From contig NC_092569.1 of NCBI RefSeq assembly GCF_037975245.1, forward strand, positions 283,001 to 347,000: a DNA stretch of 64,000 nucleotides. Reading direction: 5' to 3'. The notes under the pieces were generated by a model. That model did not search any database. It was not told the DNA's origin and worked only from the letters and a program-made list of their open reading frames with translations. A program made the position numbers and the translations under genes. Origin of the DNA: Apostichopus japonicus (Eukaryota; Echinodermata; Holothuroidea; Aspidochirotida; Stichopodidae). Shown piece by piece: positions 19,232-31,200 of the stretch; position 1 is the first letter of the stretch, and each line of letters starts with the position of its first letter.

Positions 19232-22200
19232 GTTAGTTCATGTTCTTGCTATGTAGGACTATACGTTGGCTATAGGCTACTTGTATAAATGTTCACGCTA
19301 CAAACAATAAGGACGTTTGTCTTCATATATCATTGGTTGTTATCTGTTTTAGGGAAGACTTCACCTGCGATAGGGTGCAGCTGGGTTCAAGAAAGATATG
19401 GGTGCAGCGCATTGCGCATGTCATACCTGTACGTACCCTGTTAATGACGTCACACACGTCATCATTCTGATTGCGCGCCCAATTAAAGTTCATTTCAGGG
19501 GTAAGCAGAGCTGTATGTAGGTTAAGTGTGTACTGTGTGGAGGCTCCCTCAGTTACGTCCAGATCGGTGTAAGATAATTTAGTTATATACACCTCTCTGG
19601 TTAGATCGCGCACAACTTATTCTTAGCACAGGAATTTTGAGTTGCAGGGGCACCAATAATTTAGTTTGGTTGTCATATCCAGGCTCTATCTTGAGTTACT
19701 GTTCGTGTCTTGTAACTTGTGAAGGTTTTGTGCACATGATAGTGGCACAGATCACAGATGAGGAGGGAGGGAGGGGGGTAGGGGAGGACACGGGCCCCTG
19801 TACCCGGGCTGGCTACGACGACCGGTCTACCTGCTGCAGGTTTTATGTGGTTACGACGCGTAGACCAGCCTACTGATCACGAGAGCATGGAACCCTGATC
19901 AGACTATAGGATGCTGATCAGAGAATGCGTGGGGGAATGTCAGTTGGTAAATAAACGAAGACTTTAACTGTTATATTGTACCTTGTTCATCGTGATCATC
20001 CCATAGGATCAATTACATATACAGGCCACAAGCAGCCCCGAGTGATTTCAACACTTTTCTTGGTTTCATTGGCCATGGTATATTATGACTGATTATGTGG
20101 CGAACACATGTGTAGAAAGTAGTACCAGTCATGTGTTGTGTTTAGTACAATATGTTGACCTATGTAGGCCTACCTGCCGGCGTAAGGAGGAGGGAGTTGC
20201 GTGTTGTGTGGGTTGGGGTGGGGTGGGGTGGGGGGGGGGTTGGATCGATGTTTCCTGAGAACAACAAGGTACATATTTCAGTCCTCATTGTTTGGAGCGT
20301 TCGGCCGTCGAAAGTTCGTAATTTTGAATAGGCTGCCATAATTAACTTGTTTTTTGTGTGTGTTGCGTATCTTTATAATATAAATGGTTACAAGAAAACT
20401 TGTTACACGTATTGTTACGTACGGCCTCTCCATCGACGTTGAGTAATTTATAAAGATACGTTAGAGAAGAGTTGAGGAAAGAGCCTGTGTCCCCCGCCTC
20501 CATGATCCATCAATTATCAGTTGCCTATACATATACAGCAAAGCCCGAGAAAAAAAAGAGGGTTTGATTCGTGATAATTGCATACAGACTTAATGTAGTG
20601 AATATAAGGGATTCCATGCACCCCGGAATGAAAAAAAGTAAAACCTGTTTCACGCAGTCCAGGAGGGGGAGCGGGGGAGGGAGCCGCGGAGCATCTGGCC
20701 AGGGAGGAGGTTCCGTCACTTTAACTTGTGAATTAAATTAAGAGTGTCTTTCATATAAGCTGGATTACCGTCATTAAACTGAAAGTACCTTATGTTGAAA
20801 ACTTCACATACTGAGATTTATGTACGCAGTGGATTGATTCTTCTAATAATTCTGTCGGTACATTTTGAATTCCCCTTCTAGTCAAAGTGACCTGTCCTAC
20901 GTCCACCTCGCTGTATAAGAGCCCTCCAATATACGTCCAGGTTCATTCCACTTCCACTGCTCCTATTTTATTATTATATGGGGGGGGGGGGCACGTCCCT
21001 TATAACCTTTGCCGCTCCCCAATAAAGAAGGTAAAGTAACCTAGCTGCTTTCATTGATGAGAAACTAGTGTACGTTACCATGGGCCAATGGTCAAACATG
21101 TATACCCGGCAATTATGTCCAGGCTGGTCTAACATGCCTATACGTCTCCAACAGGGGCGGATCCAGGGGGGGCCGACCCGGCCCCGGCCCCCCCTTTTTG
21201 GAAATCAGTTGCGTTTTTTTATGTGGGAGTACTTTAAATTCCTAATAGGCATAACTTGGTGAAAGAAAAGCCTAATATATATCCAGCTGTTCTTCCCTGA
21301 AACGCGATCGTTTTTATTCCAAATTTGAAAGTAAGGCAATTACCAGGCCTACGCGACATCACGTATTAATTAGATACGGCTCAGTACTATAGTGCTGACT
21401 ATTACTGTCAGGGAAAATCAATGCACAGTTAGCAAGTATATCATAATTATCTGAATGAAACGGGGTGTAGGCGGTTTTACACTATCTAACGCAACGTAGT
21501 CGCCAAGAACCTGAAGTATTTTTAAGGGAGGGCCCAAGGAACATGAACTTATAGCATGCTCCTCGTGGTGAAGCATAATTGCACCTATTAGGTGAATTGA
21601 GTGTACTGTTAATAGTAGGAGAGACTAGTGTAGGTTCTTATGACCAACTAGACCGGTTTCTGCTCTCAAACTTTATAGGAGCTTCATCAGTAGTAGCCTT
21701 TGAATATTTTATATTCGGCCTGGGCGTCTCGTTCTCAAAATGCATCTATTTTCTGTGCACGAGTTTTTATGGGCTCATAATGCAGCTATAAGAGCATCTA
21801 AAAGAGCTTCGTGTGAACCTTGAGAGTCAGCTGATTCTTCGTTAGTATGAAACCTTGAGTTAACAAGTAAACCTTTGAGATTTTGGTTTTATTTTTTGAT
21901 TTATTATATTATATATAATAATTTGGTCGCTGTCGGCAAATTTTGGGTCTGTCGGCAAAAGGAGAAAAGGTGAAGAGAGCGGAAGGGGAAGAAAGAAGGA
22001 AAGCTGAATAGAGAAAAGGAGAACGGGAGCTTCTTTATCGGTTATTTCGATTTTCCAGTTCTTCATCTGATAAACTCATTCACCAATCCAATCACCCGAC
22101 GCCTGCAAGTTAAAAACCTCTCGGCAAATAACTGATAATGTCACGGCCGTCAGTATATAGCTACTGTAGCCAGGCTCAGCTAGACGAGTGCCAGAATCGC

Positions 22201-25200
22201 CGGCAACTCAGTGAAAGAAATGGAATTAAAGGCTTCCGTATAGGCCGTAGCCCATGAGTCGTGCTATCGTGTGACAACGTGTTGTTATTATCCTCTGTTC
22301 AGAATGACGTCATCGCAGATGTCATTCGTTCTCCGTGGAAAACTTAAGGACACGGCTCACGAATTGTACACAATTTTTAACGTTTCTCGCTTGTATATCA
22401 ATGAATGTTGTTATTTCTCATTACCGGAAAGTTTTCTGAACATTTTCATCACGAAGTTTCACTATTTCAACGATCGGTGAAAGAGAAAACACAGTTCGAT
22501 AATTGGTCCCAATTAATTCTTCTTCTGCCGACTGCCATAAAAATAATATCGAAATGGAAATTCTACGGTGCCAAATTTGACTTAAAATATGCACCAGATT
22601 GCATCTAAGGACGTTTCAAAACTAAAAATTTTCCAAAGGGGAGGGGGACACCCCCTCCCCTTAGACCCCTCCCCATTTCAGTCACCACTTCCAGATCCGT
22701 CTGCAAATCAAATTTGACTTAAAATATACACCAGATTGCATCTAAGGACGTTTCAAAACTAAAAATTTTCCAAAGGGGAGGGGAAACCCCCTCCCCTTAG
22801 ACCCCTCCCCCATTTCAGTCACCACTTCCAGATCCGTCGGCAAATCAAATTTGACTTACAATATGCACCACATTGCATCTAAGGACGTTTCAAAACTAAA
22901 AATTTTCCAAAGGGGAGGGGACACCCCCTCCCCTTAGACCCCTCCCCCATTTCAGTCACCACTTCCAGATCCGTCGGCAAATCAAATTCTCCACACCCCC
23001 CAACAAAAAAACTTCGCTACGCCCCTGAATAGGAAGCAAGAAATAATCCACAAATTCCGATATATTTTCGGTCGGTGATCCGTTTCCGCTTATTATCAGG
23101 CCCTCCCTTAAAAATACTTCAGGTTCTTGGCGACTACGTTGCGTTAGATAGTGTAAAACCGCCTACACCCCCATTTCATTAATAAGTATATCATAATTAT
23201 CTCATTGAACATATCTTGTTTTATGTTTTTTCTTAGGGTGAATCTGGCGTCATAATTTTCGCGCAAAAGAAAAAACGAATCGACGCAATAATAGTGTATC
23301 CATTGTACATGCACTGTTGAGCGTTCTTAAATATGTGTCTATCGAGCAAAAATATGTGCACAAAAAAGCGTGTCTGCAAAGTTTCTGGTTTTTCTAGTTT
23401 TTGGCGAAATGTTTCACCATTTTGCATCTAAGCACTCACAATTAACCAAAAATTTCCAAGGGGGAGGGGGCCCCTCCCCCTAAACCCCTCCCCCAGGACG
23501 CAGATCACTAAAGTGCTACCATCGGGATGTCGGCCCCCCCTTTCTCAAAATCCTGGATCCGCCCCTGTCCAATATTTTGAATTGCCAAAAGGAAACCGGA
23601 AGTAGAAACAGTTTAGCTTGTACTAGTTGTAGTCTAATATATTGCGCTGTCGAAACGTGAATTTTATGGACGTTTTGTATCTTTTACTTAACGATCGACA
23701 CAGCTAATTGCACATCGACGTTTATTTGAGCATCGTTGTGAACCTAGATATGGCAGTCACAAGGCGCTCACCATGATGCTGACCCGTCATCCCCTCCAAA
23801 TGCACAACTTTTCCTTCCAAAATGTAAAGTGACGGATCACTAAACAGTTTTTTATCACATTTCTCAGATAGGTCCAACTCACCAGGCTGCATACACAAGT
23901 AGGGCCTACAGTACAACTTGCTAATGCGTAAATTGGTTATGACAATTAAGTCTGCTGAAAATGATGTCATGGTCATAATGCATTATAACCATGTACAATA
24001 GCCTACCTAGTCGATCAGAGATATTCCAATGTAGCACAATGTATAATCTCTTCTCTTAATTTAAGTTTATATGAATAATGTGTTATATTGTCCACAATGG
24101 CCGGAACAAAAATGAATCGGCTCATACGATATGTATCCCCACAAAATAAATATTAAGTAGACCAAATGACCAATCATTGAGGTGCTGTGCATTAAAAAGT
24201 AAACACAGCAAACCCACATAAAGAAAAAACAAAAAAACAATTGACAATTCCGCGCTTCTGTGCTTCTATTGTTAAAAAAATATGAATGGGGTCTCGATCC
24301 TTTTGACTTCATACTGTGTAATCAATTCGCGTCCAAAGTAGGTTTACGTTGTAGCCTTGTATTTAAAGCCCTATCGGATCACATATTGGTTTAGTAGCGT
24401 ATGAGTAAGAAGGCGATATAATCTTGCAAGTGAGTTAACTATTTAAAACTGCCTTAGCGAGATTTTGTCAACGCATTTCTGACTGTCGAATTTTCCTGGC
24501 GGAATTCATTCCAAACTTTTTTCTGTTACTCGAGTAACCCAAGACCTATTCACATTGGCTCAGCTCCAGCAACTTTGTACCTTTGGCGTTTAACTTTTGC
24601 TGATCCCAAACTACTCGGCGAATTTTAATAACAAACACGCCACTACGTACCTAGCAGCAGTTAGGTGACTTTACCTGTGGAAGAATAAAATCAGTGATAA
24701 ACATTTAAAAACCTATTTGGGTTGATTTTTGAAGTGAAGTTATGGATTCATGGTTGTAGTATGGATGACAGAAAGCGTGGTGCAGCTGCTAGGAATCTCG
24801 ACGGGGAGCAAGACGTCAGGTTCGAAAAAGTTCGCCGTACAGTGAAAGGTGTGTGTGAAAATGTAGGCCTAGCATTGGGAACATTAGGCTAAGGTTTGAT
24901 ACTAGCATTTGATAGGTTATTTTTAATTTACAATTCGGGATCATAATAGACTAATCAATGGGTGAATGCACTAACCCGTTGCGTTATGTCAGTGCCACTA
25001 AGGCAAGACAGCCACAGAATTTTCTGTATTTTATGTAATTTAAAGATCTGGTTCACCAATTAAGGCTTCACTTAGGCTGCCGTACCCTAGGCCTAGGTGC
25101 AGACAGTTGCCTAAGTAGCCTACAGTATGCAACTTGGCCCTGTAGGCCATGGCCTATACAAAGTTTCAGACATGTTGTAAGGGGTGCTGCATTTCACTGG

Positions 25201-28200
25201 CACAGTGCAAGAAACACTTCACTAGAGATCAGAATTTATTATTCTTATGACAATTAACAATAACATTAACATTGTGGATGTCCCTGATAGGCTAGGGCCG
25301 GGCCCAACTGACAAGTGGTGTGTGTCACTGCATGAGGGGACCCGAGTAAGATTTACACCTTTCTAATCGAGAAGTTGCTCCCAATGATAATGCAGTAAAA
25401 GCCATAGTGATACAGTAAAATCACTCAGTGTTAATTAACTTAAGAATTCATTAAACCTTTGGTGAAATGGCCTTTCGCAATTTTGTAAAATATATCACTG
25501 TAGGCTAATAACTTCAAGTCATATGGTTATACTATTGCTAGATATGATCCATAATTTGTGCTGGTGGCCAGGCTACAGGGAGAAGTAGGAATATCTGATG
25601 AATTTATTATGGCAGAATTTCTTGCTTCTTCATCAAGGTAGGACTGGGACTTGCCGTTATAAAATTCTAAACTTTTGGGAAAACTTAGAAATGTTACTTT
25701 ACTGTGATGTATAATAGAGATGTCCCCATTTCTCACATGTTCTCTGCACTAATCTGTAGACTTAACCCAGTCTGCATGCATGGTCTTTAAAAAATCAATA
25801 TATTATATAACAGTCTGTCTTTTGAATAGCACTACACATACATGGAACATACATTAAAGTAACCTGTTGCATGTTGTACAGTCTATAGTTGGTTTAGAGA
25901 TGATTTGTTTGTGAGAAAGTACCAAACTACTTTGCAGGCAGTTACAACAGGTGCACGTTCAAATATTATTGATGAGAAACGTGAGATTTGCTGTGTACAC
26001 TACTTAGTACACTGTATGATTTACCTCACTGCTGGTATGTATTGTGACTTGATTGTGCATGAAAGAATGAGTATAACATAGCAATTGGGCCTGAATCTGT
26101 CTCATGTTCTATGAAAATGAATGCAATCTGGGACACTGAAGTGAATTTTTTAGATTCAATGATTAATTACATAGGGAAGCCAAATGTTTTTATGCCTACT
26201 GAAGCTAACATTCGTGCACTTTCTGTGTAACTCCATTTAAATGTGACTTTTTGGTTCAATACCACATCAAAATTTAAGAAAGCAGCTTTGACTCAAACAT
26301 CTGGGACCAGAAGTGTATTAGTAAAGTTTACAGAATTGGAAATAAGTTATATGAATGGCAGCATCCAATGATCCTTTTAGTTTTATTTAAGTGTTTACAG
26401 CATAAACAGTTTTGTGAAATATTGCAACTGGTTGAGTGTTGAGCTTCAGTGTGTCCTCTCTTAAGGTCACAGGATCCCATCACTCTTAAATGTTCAAATC
26501 TCTTTCTTTTGAGGGATTTATGGGTAACAATGTGGCTTTTTAAATGACACAATGTGTTTGTTTGACATATCATGGGAATTGGAGCAGGAAAGCACCTGTT
26601 GGTAGTCTTCTATTCTTTGGCTTGGTGGTTAAAGTTTATTAAAGCCTTTATAGACTCTAATCCCTACCTCAGCATATAACTTAGGTTCAATGAAGGGGTA
26701 TAGCGCTTATAGAGGTTGACTGACAATAAGATGCACAGACTGATGTACTGTAGACTTATATAAGAGGGCTCTCAGTGTGTAGGTTTTTGATGTATGGTCA
26801 TTCAGTCTCCTTCACATGAAGGTTGTTGTTAATTGTTGCTGGTGTAGGATGAAAGGGTGCTATGTTGATTTGACCTATAAATTGTAGATATATAGATCTG
26901 TGAAAAAGAAATGAAGAAAGGACAAAAAATACAGACTTACCTAAAAAGTGTATAGAGTACGCAGTTTAGTACACATGTTTTTATTTTGTTTAATAAATAT
27001 ATTTTTGGGGATGGGTTGGGGCTGGGGTGGGGCAAGGACATAGGATAGAATTATGGGAATTTTAAGACAACTTTATACCAGTCAACATAGTAATATCATT
27101 AAGACCTATAATTTCTTGACAATTATTATAAATTAGTTGTAAAATTTTGGCAAATTTAGAATGGTTGACAACCTGAGAGGAATCTCAAATGCATGTATAC
27201 TGTTATCCTCACATGCATGATTATTGTCTTTACATAAAACCAAGAAAAACATATGTGAATGACAGTAGATACAAGCAAATTATACAAGTGCTGTGTTTGA
27301 CTATTGTAGTACAACATTACAACAGCATGTATTGACATTAAGTGTGCATGCTATGACTTCTCACCCTCTTATAATTAATACATATACATACAGTAATCTA
27401 GAATTAGAACATTGTAGCTTTTAATTATGAACTGATTTGACATATCTAAAGGCTAGTTTGCAAATTATCAAGTTGTTGGATAGGCCTATCTCACTTCAAT
27501 GTGTGAATCATCATCCAAATTGCAAACTGAAAGCTGTTTTAGTCCAAGTAGGCCTACAGGTGTGTAAATTTAATTGTAATAATTTTCATAAGTGTGCCCA
27601 TTTCTCTCCATATTACTTTGGTTTGTTCATGAGATGGAGAGAGTGAGATTTGCTGTCAGCATATAGCCAGATATTCCGCTTTCATTGTTGACATTGTCAT
27701 TTCAATTAAAACATTTCACTATTTGTATTACAAGGTTTCTGTGGAATGTACAGGTCTGTTGGGTTAATAATTTAATATGATGGATGAATACTAGCCATTA
27801 GCCTGCTATATTGTGTTTTTCAAGCATTAAACTGTTCATTTGCATGCAGCCAAGTATCAGACTACATTATGGCCCCTGATCATTATCAGTCAGACATATT
27901 TCATACAAGGAGCTGAGTGCCAAGGAGATGGAAAACCAACATGCCAAATGACTTTGAATGAAAGCAACTTTGTTTCAGTAGGGGGTGGGGGTGGGCGGTA
28001 GGGGATGGCGGGGGTAGAACCTTCTTTTTTACTTCTTTTAACATTGATTGTCACATGCCTGACTGACCAGCAAGTTTCTCTTCTGGCTTGGAAAAAAATA
28101 AAGGTCTACTGTACTTTTCTGTATGTGGTTGAAACTTAATACAGAGCAATTCACTATATAGTTTAATGTATGAATCTACTGAGGAAGCAGATAGAATGTA

Positions 28201-31200
28201 CAGGGCATTTAGCTCTAGTAGTGAAATGCAACCAGCTACTTTCAAGTAATAGAAGAAGGATCCAGCTTCCTGCTTATATGCCTACAAACATAACTATAGT
28301 AACTATCAATACATAACTGGTATATATGGAACTGCACTTGTGCTTACTAATACACAATCTACTGTACAGTACCTATGTCATCTAACAAACACATCGGTCA
28401 TTTAGTATCCTGATGTAATTTGAATGTACTACATGTATATCTTCTATAAGAAGGATAACATTGTCTACATTACAGTGAGTTGTGACATGCCCTCAGATTA
28501 AATGCTCTCTCAGATTATGATATTAATTCACAAATCACTGAATGAATATCATTCAATTTTTTTTTAGTTTGGTCAGCAATTTAACCAAACCTGTTGAGTA
28601 ATTTACTCCAAATAAATCTTGCAATTGATCAATAGTTCAGTTCAGTTAAAAAATATTCAAAGTTTATGTCTGAACTTCATTACGCCTTATTAGGGTTCTA
28701 TTGCTGGTCTACAGCAATGTTTAATTAACAATGGCTTCAGGAACCCTCATAATTACCTTTAATGAACATCCATAATATCCCTGAATTCACTACAGTTAAA
28801 GCACAGTGTTAATGTTAAACTTATTATGTTGGTTTGGCATCATTAATGTGTAAAGTGTTTAATTCCCTCAACTACAGACCTGGTAGACTTTCTGAGAAGT
28901 GAAATAATGAATGTTGTGTCTATAAATTAATTATTTTAACTGAAAGTAATTACTTTGACTATGCTGCCTGACTTGTGTATAATAAACATATAATATGCAA
29001 TATTTACCTGCTCAGCTGTGTTTGAACTTGTGTCCCATTCACTCTTAATTATGTTGGTTTTTAATTTTACTGGTACTGTTTATGTATTCCATATTAATAT
29101 AGTAGTTCGCTTTGGGTACAATCAGGAGCGATTCATTAATACAATAAAACACAAATATTGGAATTTTATATACTATACATATATATGATAACACAGACCT
29201 AAACAGGCTAATTCCCTAGCTTTTATTAGTGCAAGTTTCTGTTACTGCCAATAGAATTCAATTATAAGATATTGTGAACACTCGACATAAGTTTGCCAAT
29301 TAAAATTTGATGGCATAAAAATCCCTATAAGGGAGTCTGGGGAGTAAATGTAAACATAATATTGTCATCTAATGACTTCAATGTCCTAGAAGCTTGTTTA
29401 ATATTGTTTTGTTTTTTTCCCTTTCTGTATCTAAGCTTAGCAACATGATATCTTTAACAAATTACAGGTCATCATTTTGGTAACTTATAAAGGCAATTTG
29501 TAAAGAGCAGAGAAATGTTTGGCTTGAATTGAATTTGAACCAATGGCCTAAGGGTTACAAGTCCTACACTCTATTGAACAAATTTGAAAAACAAAATTAT
29601 ACCATCACATTCAAGGTCAACTGCATCAGTCGACAAAGACAGTATTTTAGTTGCTTAAAATGCATCCATACTTTGTGCTGACTTGAAGCCATTACCCTTT
29701 TTCCAAACGTAGAAAATGCAAAGCACTTCTCCCCAACAACTGGACCGCATGCTACATAGCTTTGTACCCCCCCCCCACGCCCCCTGGTAATGCCAATGCA
29801 TTTAATGGATCCGTACGTTGTATAAACTTTTGAACAATGTATTTAGTTGTAAGTGATCGATTGCTAAAGTTCTATGTTCAATTGCTTGTGTGGTGTTATT
29901 AGGGATGCTGAGCCCATGGCTCACATAAGTCACAACTTTAAACAGGGTATAGTTCAAGAACAATGTAAATGTCAGAAGGTCTAAGGTTTCTCAGCAATGA
30001 ATGCTTTTGTTGTTTCACTGGGATAAATGAAACATGTATGCCATAATAAACCATTATATGTATTTGTAATTGACTGCCATATATTTGACATGAAATGTTG
30101 CATTGTGGAAGCATACAATACTAATAAGGCTGTGATCATTGTGCTAAAGCTAAAGTGTGGGGTATGACTTGGATGATATAAGTATTACTCCTAGTTGGTT
30201 GGGGGGGGGGGAAGCTAGGGGAGGGGAGGATGGAGGAGAGGTAGAGGCAGTGTGATATCAGAGTTGATAAAATTTTGTGACATAGTCATGCACAAAGCAT
30301 ATGATTGTAATATCCGAATATTTTAGTGTGAGTACAAAACCATGAGTGTGGTTTTTAATGTCCAGAATATGAGTACAAATTAATCATGAGTACTTACAGT
30401 TGTTAGTAAGTACTTTATATTCTTTCATTTTTCTGCAAGGCTTGTACTCGAAACAATTAGTAAGGAATAGTAGGCTAGAATAGAATGTTAGTCTGTTAAT
30501 GTAATGCCGGCTTTGAAGTCCCTTGAATTGGCCATGCTTGATTTCAGAAAGGAAGAGAAAACATAAAGATGCATGCATTCATGTATAACAGAGTTGGGGA
30601 CTCGAGTCAGGGACTTGGACTCGAGTCCGACTCGAGTCGCAAATTTTAGGACTTGAGACTCGACTCGAGACTCGGCTGTCGGAGACTTGGGACTTGACTT
30701 GAGACTTGCCCAAAAAGTTAGCAAAGACTTGGGACTTGACTTGAGACTTGCCTTCAAAAGACTCGGTTTTTCTACTAGAGACTTGTTTGTATTTCACAAT
30801 TTTCTAATCATTAAATAACTTCATAAGTTGATATCGATAATAAATAATTATGGTTTCGCGTACGCAGGGCCATCTTAAGTGATCACCGGGCCCTGGGCCC
30901 GGCAATGGAGCGGGGCCCATCAATCAAGTGAGTTCGAAAAAAGTTGCGTGAAAAATTCACATCCTTGACAATCGCTCAAGCATAGACATGCCTGCATTTA
31001 CCACCCCTCCCTATGTCGCGCATAAAGCATAAAACTTTAGCTGAATAACATACGTGATATATCTAAAAAATGAAATACATTATAGAAGAGAAATCTTCCA
31101 GTTGCCCTCCATCCCTTCCCTAGCAATACTGGACTTAACATTTGTAACACCCTTGTGTTGAGTCTTTCAACTGAGAGGGAGGTGTAGGCGGTTTTACACT

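Larger units (their letters stand above)
21453..23183. mobile_element. Nested element with about 75-bp inverted repeats and 19-bp flanking direct repeats
   Basis: The segment 21463-21535 (GGTGTAGGCGGTTTTACACT and on) returns inverted at 23099-23171 with near-perfect identity. Similarity continues outward through AATGAAA. Immediately outside are 19-bp direct repeats AAGTATATCATAATTATCT at 21434-21452 and 23184-23202. This is the arrangement of an insertion with target duplication, but 19 bp is far longer than the usual 2-9 bp of DNA transposons. The first about 425 bases recur at 31186-31972. Confidence 0.6.
21152..23567. mobile_element. DNA transposon-like composite with CAGGGGCGGATCCAGG terminal inverted repeats
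   Basis: The left end CAGGGGCGGATCCAGG (21152) is the reverse complement of the right end CCTGGATCCGCCCCTG (to 23567), apart from one base near the inner edge. TCCAA directly flanks both tips (21147-21151 and 23568-23572), a possible 5-bp duplication; an 8-bp duplication typical of hAT is not clear. CAG-tipped, GC-rich ends followed by G/C runs match the hAT-like style of the other elements here. The interior holds the long-inverted-repeat element at 21453-23183, a three-copy tandem repeat, and an isolated end-like CTTCGCTACGCCCCTG at 23012-23027. No transposase is evident. Confidence 0.6.
24849..30588. other. Long intron, no exon seen
   Basis: AT-rich, with no recognisable coding segment. 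It contains G runs near 27005 and 27980, a C run near 29768, a G-rich purine stretch near 30190-30250, and two possible tRNA-derived fragments near 26615 and 29528. Confidence 0.4.
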
